A stretch of DNA of 64,000 nt. Source: Nitrosomonas nitrosa (GTDB taxonomy: Bacteria; Pseudomonadota; Gammaproteobacteria; Burkholderiales; Nitrosomonadaceae). The stretch spans positions 28,592 through 92,591 of the forward strand of contig NZ_QAOO01000014.1 of NCBI RefSeq assembly GCF_003051105.1. The letters are read 5' to 3'. This document shows, piece after piece, positions 9,762 through 18,288 of the stretch; the first letter of the stretch is position 1; the number at the start of each line of letters is the position of its first letter. The position numbers were made by a program, and so were the translations under genes. The notes under the pieces were generated by a model. The model did not search any database and was not told the DNA's origin. It saw only the letters and a program-made list of their open reading frames with translations.

Positions 9762-10358
9762 TTGAAAACACAGTATGTTCACCCAAGGTTGATTCTGGGA
9801 TCGAGTTCCTTATATCGCCGCGAACTGCTTGAGCGTCTCAAGTTACCGTTCGAAACAGTAAATCCAGCAATCGACGAAACTCCCTTGTTGAATGAAAAAC
9901 CTGAAGATACGGCATGTAGGCTTGCTGAAACCAAAGTACGCGCTATCGCATCCCAGTTTTCTGATGCGCTTATCATAACTGCTGATCAGGTAGCGGTGCT
10001 GGAAGGGGTGCAATTGGGTAAGCCACTGAATCACGCAAATGCGCTCAAACAATTGCAGTTTATGCGCGGGAAAGAGGTTGTTTTTCATACTGCATTGTGC
10101 CTATTGAATAGCCGCTCAAATCGATTGCAAATGAGGCGTATTCCTTATACGGTTAAATTCCGCGAACTAAGTGATCAGCAAATAGAGGGCTATTTAGCTA
10201 AAGAACAACCTTATCACTGTGCGGGAAGTGCGAAATCCGAGGGATTGGGGATTGCGCTGATCGAGCGCATGTCCGGCGATGATCCCAATGCTTTGATCGG
10301 GTTGCCGCTGATAGCTTTAGTGGATATGCTCATGGAGGAAAAAGTAGCTGTGCTATAA
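9762..10358 (+). CDS. yceF: Maf-family nucleotide pyrophosphatase, YceF subgroup
   Basis: House-cleaning nucleotide pyrophosphatase. The 198 residues contain [17 protein letters not shown] (the Maf SxxRxELL signature), the catalytic aspartate D75 in ITADQVAVL, and [20 protein letters not shown]. That last block, together with [13 protein letters not shown], is typical of the YceF subgroup, which hydrolyses 7-methyl-GTP in E. coli, rather than the dTTP/UTP YhdE subgroup. The only start upstream of the signature in this frame is TTG at 9762; there is no clear ribosome site, so the start is uncertain by a few codons. It is divergent from the yceD-fab block. Confidence 0.92.
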   Translation: MKTQYVHPRLILGSSSLYRRELLERLKLPFETVNPAIDETPLLNEKPEDTACRLAETKVRAIASQFSDALIITADQVAVLEGVQLGKPLNHANALKQLQFMRGKEVVFHTALCLLNSRSNRLQMRRIPYTVKFRELSDQQIEGYLAKEQPYHCAGSAKSEGLGIALIERMSGDDPNALIGLPLIALVDMLMEEKVAVL

Positions 10359-10490
10359 AACATTGCTTTACAGACATACGAAGATCATTTAGCCTGATAT
10401 TGATGAGATAAGAGACGATAGGAGTAAAAAGTAACGATGGCGGCCATATTCAGCGGCGCAGTGAGTAAAGAATAGTTATCATCAGAGGTT

Positions 10491-10865
10491 ATGCGTAAAC
10501 ACTTAGCGATCAATTCTGTCATCCTGCTATTTTTCGTAAGCATGCTTACAAATACACTAGGATGGGCATTCAATGATAAAGTTATTGCCCATGAATTGGA
10601 GCATCACTACAATGCTGCCTTATTTACTGCTGATCCACAAACGCACCTCGAATTTCATCGCTTGCTGGGCGATGAAGGTGAGCTGGATGCTGCAACGCAT
10701 TTATGTCTACATGCGGCAGGCCAATTCCTGCCTTTTTTCTTGAATTCGGATTTACTCATCATTCCACCGGTAACTGAAGCAAAAAATCCGATAATGCTCG
10801 TATCTGCGAGCATGCCTGAATCGATTCCTGATTCTCTTTTCCATCCTCCCAGAAATATATCCTAG
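10491..10865 (+). CDS. Small exported histidine-containing protein upstream of czcCBA (CzcI-like candidate)
   Basis: A 124-residue protein with an N-terminal signal-type segment (positively charged MRKH, then a hydrophobic stretch to about residue 22, possible cleavage after GWA). The mature part contains AHELEHHYNAAL and further histidines plus one cysteine (HLCLHAAGQ). The C-terminus ends in LFHPPRNIS. Small secreted proteins of similar size and design (CzcI-type) commonly precede czcC in metal-efflux operons, so a metal-sensing or periplasmic metal-handling role is plausible but inferred from context. An AGAGG lies just upstream of the ATG. Confidence 0.65.
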   Translation: MRKHLAINSVILLFFVSMLTNTLGWAFNDKVIAHELEHHYNAALFTADPQTHLEFHRLLGDEGELDAATHLCLHAAGQFLPFFLNSDLLIIPPVTEAKNPIMLVSASMPESIPDSLFHPPRNIS

Positions 10866-11068
10866 CAAGAAGTGAACTGACCAGCCTCGTGAGCTGTAAA
10901 GAGGTGGGCTTGCACGCGCTCTGTACCTGTGTGCACTTTTATTCAATATCAAGCTTGATAAGTAAAAGTAGCGGGTTGGGTCAGTCAGCGAGATTTGGCA
11001 ATGCGAATAGTGGATGCGCCGCGGTGATCGTAAGTCGCGGTGTGTTTTCTTTGTAGGGAATGAATTCC

Positions 11069-12457
11069 ATGAAAATTAAACAGCGGTATTGTTTGCCGTA
11101 TGGGCTACAAGCTTTGATCGTTTTTTTGTTATTAGCTTTTTCTTACTCATTTAAAGTAATGGCAAACCCTGGCGGTGCGGTAAGTTTGGGTGTGATGGGT
11201 TCTTCATATCAGGCTGGGCCGATGCCAGTGGATGAAAGTACCCATTTATCTCTACGGGATGTGTTGCAATTGATGCTGCAACATAATCCCGAGTTGGCAT
11301 CTTTTTTCAAGGAAGTACTTGCTTTTGAAGGCACAAAGCTTCAGGCAAGCAGGTTTAGAAATCCAGAACTTGCGGTCGAAGCCGAAGATGTCAATTCTTC
11401 TAATCCAGCAATACAGCGATTCACGACTTTTCGTATCAGCCAGCTCATTGAGCTAGGCGGGAAGCGGGGTGCCCGGATGCATGTCGCCTCTTTAGGACAG
11501 GCGCTAGCCGATAAAAGCTACGAAGTAAAGAAATTGGAACTGATAGCGAGAACAGCCAATACTTTTATCGATGTGTTGGCGGGGCAAGAGCGGTTGAGAG
11601 TGGCAGAAGAGACGTTGCAGCTGACGCGGAAAGTCGTTGATTCGGCAAATAAGCGGGTCGTGTCAGGCAAGGCGCCCCCGATCGAAGAAACGCGATCTAA
11701 AGTAGCGCTCTCAACGGCAAATATTGAACTTGAACAAGCACGTAGAGATTTGGTGTCGGCGCGTACGCAACTGTCGTTGCTTTGGGGAAGCACCTCCCCT
11801 CGATTCGGAAAAGCGCTGGGTAATCTAGAGTCAACCGTTCAGATTCCTCCTTTTGAAGTACTTGAGCGCAAAATTCTTGATAATCCTTTGGCGCAACGTG
11901 GCGTAACCAATGTCGAGCATCGCAAAGCGATCGTTGAGTTAGAAAGGACGCGTCGTATTCCAGACTTAACGCTTGGCGGAGGATTGAGGCGTTATCTGGT
12001 AACCGAGGATACGACTGCTGTTATGAATCTTTCTATTCCGATTCCGTTATTTGACCGCAATCAAGGGAATCTGCAAGAGGCACATCAGCGGTTGAACAAG
12101 GCTAGAGATGAGCAGGCAGCAGTTGATTTGCTGTTGAGAACAGAGTTGACCCGTGCTTATCAAGCGTTGCTCGCTGCGCAGAATGAAATCAGGTTGCTGC
12201 AAGATGAGGTATTGCCGGGCGCTAGAAGTGCATTCGAAGTAGCGAATAGAGGTTATGAGTTGGGGAGGTTTAGTTTTCTCGAGATGCTCGACGCGCAGCG
12301 TGCCTTATTCCAGAATCAAATTTTGTATGTACGTTCGCTTGCTAATTATCAGCGGCTTATCAATGAGATAGAGCGTCTGATTGCGGCGCCGATCGATGAT
12401 CCGGCAAATAGCGTGCATGACCGCCCGTCGACTGAAAGTCGGGAACAAAAGGAGTAG
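11069..12457 (+). CDS. czcC: Outer-membrane efflux protein, CzcC-like (TolC family)
   Basis: Outer-membrane channel of a tripartite heavy-metal efflux pump. I place the start at the ATG at 11069 because an AGGGA (11055-11059) is correctly spaced for it and too close to the ATG at 11060; this gives 462 residues. A signal peptide is followed by two TolC-type repeats with long helices, for example LARTANTFIDVLAGQERLRV and QRALFQNQILYVRSLANYQR (approximate coiled-coil segments). It is followed three bases later by czcB. Sequence alone cannot tell which metal is pumped. Confidence 0.93.
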   Translation: MKIKQRYCLPYGLQALIVFLLLAFSYSFKVMANPGGAVSLGVMGSSYQAGPMPVDESTHLSLRDVLQLMLQHNPELASFFKEVLAFEGTKLQASRFRNPELAVEAEDVNSSNPAIQRFTTFRISQLIELGGKRGARMHVASLGQALADKSYEVKKLELIARTANTFIDVLAGQERLRVAEETLQLTRKVVDSANKRVVSGKAPPIEETRSKVALSTANIELEQARRDLVSARTQLSLLWGSTSPRFGKALGNLESTVQIPPFEVLERKILDNPLAQRGVTNVEHRKAIVELERTRRIPDLTLGGGLRRYLVTEDTTAVMNLSIPIPLFDRNQGNLQEAHQRLNKARDEQAAVDLLLRTELTRAYQALLAAQNEIRLLQDEVLPGARSAFEVANRGYELGRFSFLEMLDAQRALFQNQILYVRSLANYQRLINEIERLIAAPIDDPANSVHDRPSTESREQKE

Positions 12458-12460
12458 GAA

Positions 12461-14002
12461 ATGGAAAAAACGAGATGGGTGCCAATCGCTGTTGTGATTA
12501 TCATCGGGGCCGTTTTGGGCGGACTGATTCTGATGACGGATAAGACTGATCCGCATGGCTTGCTTGATAACGAGGTCAGCCCAGCAGGGGAAGAGCATGG
12601 CAATCTTTTTTCTGAAAAGTTAAAAGCAGCGGAAGGTGAGCAAGATGGACCAATCCGAGGGCCCCAGGGCGGTATGTTGTTTACCTCGGATAATTTTGGC
12701 GTTGAAGTGATGATCTTTGAAAAGGGCGTGCCGCCTCAGTTCCGAGTTTATCTTTACCATCAGGGTAAACGGCTTGCTCCCGCTGAGGCCAGCGTTTCCA
12801 TTACGCTGACACGGTTGGGTGCTTCTGCGCAATTTTTTCGATTTACCCCAGAAGGCGACTATCTTGTTGGTGATCAGGAAGTTGACGAGCCCCATTCTTT
12901 CGATTTGGCCATTGCTGCGGAATGGAATGGTAGAACATTTCGTTGGGGATATAGTCAGGTAGAGGCGCGTGTGGAAATGTCAGATGAAACACTCAAGAGC
13001 GCGGGAATTGAAATTGAGAGTGCAGGCCCGGCTATCATCAAACCTACGCTGAGGCTGCCAGGTGAGATCACATTTAATGAACATACTATCCTGCAGGTTG
13101 TTCCCCGTTTAGCCGGTATGGTGACCGCTGTCGAGCGTCATCATGGTCAGCATGTCCAGGCGGGAGAAGTATTGGCTGTCATCGAGAGCCCCATGCTGGC
13201 TGATTTGTATAGTCAGTATCTCGTTGCTCGAAAGCGACTGGCATTGGCGAAAACCACCTATGAACGTGAAAAGCAATTGTGGGAAGAAAAAATAACGGCT
13301 AAACAGGAGTATCTCACCGCGCAACAACAATGGGAGGAGGCCGGCATTGCTTTGGAACTTGCGGCAGAGAGATTGCGTGCGTTGGGCGTGAAACCCGAAG
13401 CGAGTCATACAGGGAAAAATTTGGCCCGCTACGAAATCCGTGCACCCATACCTGGCATCATCACAGCCAAGGCCATCGTTCTGGGAGAAGCGGTGAAGGA
13501 AGACAAGGCGATTTACACCATAGCGGACGTTTCGACAGTTTGGGCTGCGATCACGGTTTATCCAAAAGATTTGAACATTGTGAGTGTTGGGCAGCAGGCA
13601 ATAATTAAAGCAACGGCCTTCGAGGTTGAGGGAGAGGGTGTCATCACTTATGTCACAACGCTGATAGGCGGGCCCACGCGAGCGGCTACAGCGCGTGTCG
13701 AACTCGATAATCGTGATGGGAAATGGCGGCCTGGGATGTTCGTCAATGCCGAATTGGTAGCGGAAGAAATAGAAGTGCCCGTCGCAGTTTCAGTAGAAGC
13801 GATTCAAACACTCCATGATTGGTCGGTTGTATTTGGCCGCTATGGCCCTTATTTTGAGGCGCGTCCATTGGAGCTTGGCCGAAGCGATGGAAAAATGGTC
13901 GAGGTGTTAAAAGGGCTGACAGCTGGTGAAAAGTATGCCGTTGGTAACAGTTTTGCTATCAAAGCTGAGCTAGGTAAAGCGGGTGCAAGTCATGACCATT
14001 AA
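12461..14002 (+). CDS. czcB: Periplasmic adaptor of heavy-metal RND pump, CzcB-like
   Basis: Membrane-fusion protein linking CzcA to CzcC. The 513 residues begin with a membrane anchor (about 5-24). An N-terminal extension of roughly 150 residues follows, as seen in CzcB/CusB-type adaptors. The lipoyl-like half-motif is AGMVTAVERHHGQHVQAGE, then comes a helical hairpin rich in Lys, Glu and Gln, then the matching half IRAPIPGIITAKAIVLGE and a beta-barrel region with VGQQAIIKA. The C-terminus GASHDH could bind metal. A GGAG ribosome site precedes the ATG, 3 bp after czcC. Confidence 0.95.
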   Translation: MEKTRWVPIAVVIIIGAVLGGLILMTDKTDPHGLLDNEVSPAGEEHGNLFSEKLKAAEGEQDGPIRGPQGGMLFTSDNFGVEVMIFEKGVPPQFRVYLYHQGKRLAPAEASVSITLTRLGASAQFFRFTPEGDYLVGDQEVDEPHSFDLAIAAEWNGRTFRWGYSQVEARVEMSDETLKSAGIEIESAGPAIIKPTLRLPGEITFNEHTILQVVPRLAGMVTAVERHHGQHVQAGEVLAVIESPMLADLYSQYLVARKRLALAKTTYEREKQLWEEKITAKQEYLTAQQQWEEAGIALELAAERLRALGVKPEASHTGKNLARYEIRAPIPGIITAKAIVLGEAVKEDKAIYTIADVSTVWAAITVYPKDLNIVSVGQQAIIKATAFEVEGEGVITYVTTLIGGPTRAATARVELDNRDGKWRPGMFVNAELVAEEIEVPVAVSVEAIQTLHDWSVVFGRYGPYFEARPLELGRSDGKMVEVLKGLTAGEKYAVGNSFAIKAELGKAGASHDH

Positions 14003-14034
14003 TTTGCTTAGTGATCAGTACGGGGCCAGCAACC

Positions 14035-17000
14035 ATGCTTGAACGTATTTTAACAATTTCCATTTATCAGCGCTGGCTCGTTTTGGTGTTCGTCATGATG
14101 ATCGCGGCGATGGGTTTGTACAGCTACCAGAAGCTACCTATAGATGCCGTTCCCGATATTACGAATGTTCAGGTGCAAATCAACACGGTCGCAGCGGGAT
14201 TTTCGCCAGTGGAGGTCGAGCAGCGTGTCACTTTTCCGGTTGAAACGATCATGGCCGGCCTGCCCGATCTTGATTATACCCGTTCGCTTTCGCGTTATGG
14301 TTTGTCTCAAGTGACTGTAGTATTTAAAGATGGCACAGATGTCTACTTTGCGCGTCAATTGGTCAGCCAACGCATCCAAGAAGCAAAAGGCAGGTTGCCG
14401 GTGGGGATCGAGCCAACAATGGGTCCCATTTCTACCGGGCTTGGAGAGATATTCATGTGGACGGTCGATGCGGAAGAGACGGCTCGCAAGCCGGATGGAG
14501 GCGCTTACACGTCCACCGATTTGCGTGAAATCCAAGACTGGATCATTCGGCCTCAGTTGCGCATGGTTCAAGGTGTGACAGAAGTGAATTCGGTGGGGGG
14601 CTATGTCAAACAGTTTCATGTAACCCCCTATCCCGAGAAGCTCATTGCCTATGGTTTGACGATCCAGGACGTAGTAAGCGCGCTCGAAAGAAATAACCTG
14701 AACGTAGGTGCGGGTTACATTGAAAAACGGGGAGAGCAACATTTAGTGCGGTTGCCGGGTCAAGTTGCCAATCTGGATGAAATTGGCGATATTACGTTGG
14801 GTTCTCGACAAAATGTGCCGATACGGATCAAAGATGTGGCCGATATACTGATCGGCAAAGAGCTACGCACGGGTGCAGCTACGCAAAATGGCAGGGAAGT
14901 GGTATTGGGGACGGCGCATATGCTGATTGGGGAAAATAGCCGTGTCGTTTCCCAAGCGGTGGCCAAAAAGCTGGCCGAGATCAACCGCAACTTACCAGAA
15001 GGGGTTGCTGCGACCCCCGTATACAATCGTACTACGCTGGTTGATGGAACGATTCGGACGGTTGCCACCAACCTGACTGAGGGTGCCATTCTGGTCATTG
15101 TGGTGTTGTTCCTGATTCTAGGCAATATCCGGGCAGCACTGATAACGGCGCTCATTATTCCGCTATCTATGTTGTTTACTTTCAGTGGCATGGTGGTCAA
15201 CCAGGTGAGTGCAAACTTGATGAGCTTGGGTGCGTTGGATTTTGGCATTATCGTGGATGGGGCCATCGTGATTGTAGAAAACAGTGTTCGGCGTTTAACT
15301 CAGGAACAAATGCGTCTCGGACGGGCGTTGACCCGAAGCGAGCGCCTGGAATTGGTGTTTTCTGCGACCATGCAAACGCGCCGGGCGCTGATCTATGGGC
15401 AAGCCATCATCATGATTGTGTACATCCCTATCTTTGCATTATCTGGCGTCGAGGGAAAGATGTTTCATCCAATGGCGTTTACGGTAGTGATAGCGCTATT
15501 GGGTGCGATGATATTTTCGGTGACATTTGTACCGGCCGCAATCGCACTCTTTTTAACAGGTAAGATCAAGGAAGAAGAAAGGTGGACTATTAGAGCGGCG
15601 AAGCGGATATACCAGCCTATGCTAGCTGCCGCCTTGCGTAATCAGGGGCTTACGGTAACGATTGCCATTGTAGTCGTTGTGCTATCCATTTTGCTGACGA
15701 CGCGTCTGGGCAGTGAATTTGTGCCTAGTCTGAACGAGGGTGACATTGCATTGCATGCCATACGGATTCCAGGAACGAGCTTGACGACATCCGTAGAAAT
15801 GCAGAATGAGCTCGAAAAAACCATCAAATCATTTGCGGAAGTGGAAAGGGTTTTCTCCAAAATTGGAACTGCGGAAATTGCCACCGACCCCATGCCACCA
15901 AGCGTGGCAGATATTTTTATCATTCTCAAGCCACAAACAGAATGGTCCGGCTCTTTTCGTACCAAAGATGAATTGATCGCTGCGATGGAAAAAGCGGTGA
16001 AACAAGTGCCAGGAAATAATTACGAGTTCACTCAACCTATCCAAATGCGTTTCAATGAATTGCTGTCGGGAGTGCGTGCTGATGTGGCGGTTAAGGTGTT
16101 CGGCGACGATATGGAAGTGTTGTTCGCCGTAGGAGAAAAAATAGAATCGCTCATTAAAACAGTTCCGGGTGCGGCCGATGTGAAGATTGAGCAGGTTACC
16201 GGGTTGCCAGTTCTTTCTATACAGATCGATCGCGCTAAGATTGCGCGCTTCGGTTTGAATGTGGCCGATATTCAAGATGCTGTCGAAATCGCGATCGGTG
16301 GTCGGAGTGCTGGTCTCATATTCGAGGGTGATCGCCGTTTCGCATTGCAAGTGCGACTACCCGAACATCTACGCGCGGATATTGAAGCGCTCAAGCGTTT
16401 GCCAATAGGCATACCCATTCAAAACCAGGGAGGGGCATCAGGCACGCTTCAAGCGGCAGCGTCAGCCTATGTTACGCTGGGCGAAGTGGCTTATTTTGAA
16501 ATGACGCCTGGTCCCAATCAAGTGAGTCGGGAGAATGGTAAGCGCAGGGTCGTCGTGACTGCAAATATCCGGGGGCGGGATCTGGGCTCGTTCGTGAATG
16601 AGGCGCAGACATTGATTAAGGAGCAGATTCATATTCCTCCGGGCTACTGGGTTTCATGGGGAGGACAATTCGAGCAAATGATCTCGGCGGCGCAACGCCT
16701 GCAAATCGTTGTTCCAATCTCACTTGGTTTGATCTTTGTTTTGCTTTATACCATGTTCGGGAATCTTAGGGATGGACTGCTGGTTTTTACGGGGGTACCT
16801 TTCGCTTTAACTGGGGGTATCGTGGCATTATGGTTACGTGATATTCCTTTATCCATCTCTGCCGGTGTGGGGTTTATCGCGCTGTCCGGCATTGCGGTAT
16901 TAAACGGCCTCGTTATGATATCGTTTATCCGTGATTTGCGACAAGAAGGGTTGACGTTGGATGAGGCGATACAGACAGGGGCGTTGTCCCGCTTGCGTCC

Positions 17001-17214
17001 GGTATTGATGACGGCGCTGACCGATGCGATTGGATTTGTTCCTATGGCATTGGCTACTGACATTGGTGCAGAAGTTCAGCGGCCTCTGGCAACAGTGGTG
17101 ATCGGGGGGGTGATGTCTTGCACGGTGTTAACCTTGCTGGTACTGCCCGTCCTTTATCGATTGGCTTACCGGGGGCGAGAGAGGGAAGTCGATCCAGCCC
17201 GGATGCAACCCTGA
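14035..17214 (+). CDS. czcA: Heavy-metal RND efflux pump, CzcA-like
   Basis: Inner-membrane proton-driven metal exporter. An upstream GTG at 14011 is in frame, but the ATG at 14035 begins MLERILTISIYQRWLV, matching the family N-terminus, and gives 1059 residues. With this start the proton-relay motif DFGIIVDGAIVIVEN falls at D402, D408 and E415, the same numbers as in Cupriavidus metallidurans CzcA. Twelve membrane segments and two large periplasmic loops are evident. The motif composition fits the divalent-cation (Co/Zn/Cd/Ni) branch rather than the monovalent CusA branch, but the substrate remains inferred. Confidence 0.95.
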   Translation: MLERILTISIYQRWLVLVFVMMIAAMGLYSYQKLPIDAVPDITNVQVQINTVAAGFSPVEVEQRVTFPVETIMAGLPDLDYTRSLSRYGLSQVTVVFKDGTDVYFARQLVSQRIQEAKGRLPVGIEPTMGPISTGLGEIFMWTVDAEETARKPDGGAYTSTDLREIQDWIIRPQLRMVQGVTEVNSVGGYVKQFHVTPYPEKLIAYGLTIQDVVSALERNNLNVGAGYIEKRGEQHLVRLPGQVANLDEIGDITLGSRQNVPIRIKDVADILIGKELRTGAATQNGREVVLGTAHMLIGENSRVVSQAVAKKLAEINRNLPEGVAATPVYNRTTLVDGTIRTVATNLTEGAILVIVVLFLILGNIRAALITALIIPLSMLFTFSGMVVNQVSANLMSLGALDFGIIVDGAIVIVENSVRRLTQEQMRLGRALTRSERLELVFSATMQTRRALIYGQAIIMIVYIPIFALSGVEGKMFHPMAFTVVIALLGAMIFSVTFVPAAIALFLTGKIKEEERWTIRAAKRIYQPMLAAALRNQGLTVTIAIVVVVLSILLTTRLGSEFVPSLNEGDIALHAIRIPGTSLTTSVEMQNELEKTIKSFAEVERVFSKIGTAEIATDPMPPSVADIFIILKPQTEWSGSFRTKDELIAAMEKAVKQVPGNNYEFTQPIQMRFNELLSGVRADVAVKVFGDDMEVLFAVGEKIESLIKTVPGAADVKIEQVTGLPVLSIQIDRAKIARFGLNVADIQDAVEIAIGGRSAGLIFEGDRRFALQVRLPEHLRADIEALKRLPIGIPIQNQGGASGTLQAAASAYVTLGEVAYFEMTPGPNQVSRENGKRRVVVTANIRGRDLGSFVNEAQTLIKEQIHIPPGYWVSWGGQFEQMISAAQRLQIVVPISLGLIFVLLYTMFGNLRDGLLVFTGVPFALTGGIVALWLRDIPLSISAGVGFIALSGIAVLNGLVMISFIRDLRQEGLTLDEAIQTGALSRLRPVLMTALTDAIGFVPMALATDIGAEVQRPLATVVIGGVMSCTVLTLLVLPVLYRLAYRGREREVDPARMQP

Positions 17215-17298
17215 GTTATTTTTTCGATCCGATATATTGTCTTGCGAATTGAGCGGTTAGACGAAATGTCGAGATTTTTTACAGGTGCACTATTGGGT

Positions 17299-17332
17299 GC
17301 TTTTGTAAACGCTGCTGGCGATTTTGTAACGC
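17299..17332 (+). repeat. Paired direct repeat upstream of the sigma-54 promoter (candidate activator sites)
   Basis: Two copies of a TTTTGTAAACGC / TTTTGTAACGC-like unit begin about 20 bases apart (cores at 17301 and 17322), close to two helical turns. They sit roughly 40-70 bases upstream of the sigma-54 promoter, a place where enhancer-binding activators may bind. Function is inferred from position only. Confidence 0.4.
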
Positions 17333-17370
17333 AATGATATTACTTGGTTAATTGGATTTAAGTGAATAAA

Positions 17371-17386
17371 TGGCATGGTTATTGCA
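17371..17386 (+). promoter_or_regulatory. Sigma-54 (RpoN) -24/-12 promoter
   Basis: The sequence TGGCATGGTTATTGCA matches the RpoN consensus TGGCACG-N4-TTGCA/T at all but one conserved position. The invariant GG (17372-17373) and GC (17384-17385) are separated by exactly ten bases. Transcription would start near 17398, about 150 bases before the small Tat-signal gene. The 331-bp gene-free stretch 17215-17545 otherwise holds only the paired repeat upstream and an untranslated leader with no obvious terminator after czcA. Confidence 0.75.
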
Positions 17387-17545
17387 TATAGTTAAGATAG
17401 GAGCTGCATCTCACATGCAAAAGTACGCACGAATGTAAGTACACAAGCTATAGATGATATATTGCGATCAATATGAAAAGCATCATTGATTATGAGCGGA
17501 AATACGAGGACAATGATTTCCTGTTCATCTTGAGGAGTTAAAGAG

Positions 17546-17965
17546 ATGTCAGAAGATAAAGTAAAGAAACAAACAGATTTAGGAAGGGATTCTCCAGATA
17601 ATACGCTGCAACAAAGCCGAAGGCGCTTGCTTAAAAACTCTGTTGCAATCCCGGTGATTATGACGCTGAGCAGTGGCGCGGCACATGCCGTGACCAGTAA
17701 TTTGGTAAGCCCAAGTGAAACTGATATTTTTATGGTTGATGAGCAAGTAGCTTGTTTTGATATTGAAGAGGCAGTAGTTATAGATGATTTACATACAAAA
17801 TATGATCTCGGTGAATCAAATTCAATAACTTATACTCTAGAAGAAGATGTGATGGCCTGTTCCAATAGGCAAGATATGTATGGGCCAGGAATAGTCATCT
17901 CTTCGGCTGCCTATTCATCGCTCAGTGGAAGGCCGAATGTGCAAATAATGCAAAGAATGTTGTGA
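17546..17965 (+). CDS. Small Tat-signal protein, putative substrate of the HPr-rel-A-like cassette
   Basis: A 139-residue protein with no family I can name with certainty. Residues 24-30 are S-R-R-R-L-L-K, a match to the twin-arginine consensus. A hydrophobic stretch (32-42) and a possible cleavage site after A46-H47-A48 follow, so a folded mature protein of about 90 residues would be exported. The mature part is acidic, has only two cysteines (C70, C105) and is rich in Ser/Thr/Tyr. GAGG lies at 17533-17536, ten bases before the ATG. It is the first gene behind the sigma-54 promoter and directly precedes the PqqD-like gene, so it may be the protein on which the cassette acts. That is an inference. 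Confidence 0.7.
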   Translation: MSEDKVKKQTDLGRDSPDNTLQQSRRRLLKNSVAIPVIMTLSSGAAHAVTSNLVSPSETDIFMVDEQVACFDIEEAVVIDDLHTKYDLGESNSITYTLEEDVMACSNRQDMYGPGIVISSAAYSSLSGRPNVQIMQRML

Positions 17966-17982
17966 GATAGCTAATTTTTGTA

Positions 17983-18288
17983 ATGTTCTGGAGATCGACC
18001 GATTTTACTTCTCTTCTTATCGAAGAGTGGGAGGAAGAGTTTATCGTTTTCCAGCCAACTTCAGGGAAAACGCATTTTCTTAATAAATTGGGAATGCAGC
18101 TTCTCTTGGAGCTAGATAAATATCATCAATCGGCCTATTCCGAAGATCAAATTTGCCAGTGTCTCTTGGATCGATTCCAGCTGCAGTCAGCTCCACATTT
18201 CTTGGAACAAGTTAAGAAAACGCTGCGCCGTTTTGAAGAACTGGGTTTAGTTGAACAAGTTAAGCGAGATCCTGTGAGTGCGCGTTGA
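17983..18288 (+). CDS. PqqD-like protein of HPr-rel-A-type system
   Basis: A 101-residue protein with the PqqD-type winged-helix pattern. A strand EFIVFQPTSGKTHFLNKLG (about 19-37) is followed by helices and a C-terminal helix FLEQVKKTLRRFEELGLVEQV. PqqD-family domains bind leader peptides in peptide-modification pathways. This subtype, found beside an HprK-like kinase, corresponds in my memory to the 'HPr-rel-A system PqqD family' of annotation databases, whose function is not established. The 3' end overlaps the kinase start by 11 bp, indicating coupling. Confidence 0.75.
   Translation: MFWRSTDFTSLLIEEWEEEFIVFQPTSGKTHFLNKLGMQLLLELDKYHQSAYSEDQICQCLLDRFQLQSAPHFLEQVKKTLRRFEELGLVEQVKRDPVSAR

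Noticed and set aside
10990..11045. CCGCG/CGCGG inverted pair before czcC as a MerR-type operator
   Set aside because: The arms are short and not placed between convincing -35 and -10 elements; no MerR gene is nearby.
14134..14742. 202-codon minus-strand frame inside czcA
   Set aside because: Antisense to the conserved N-terminal part of czcA; its sequence has no family resemblance.
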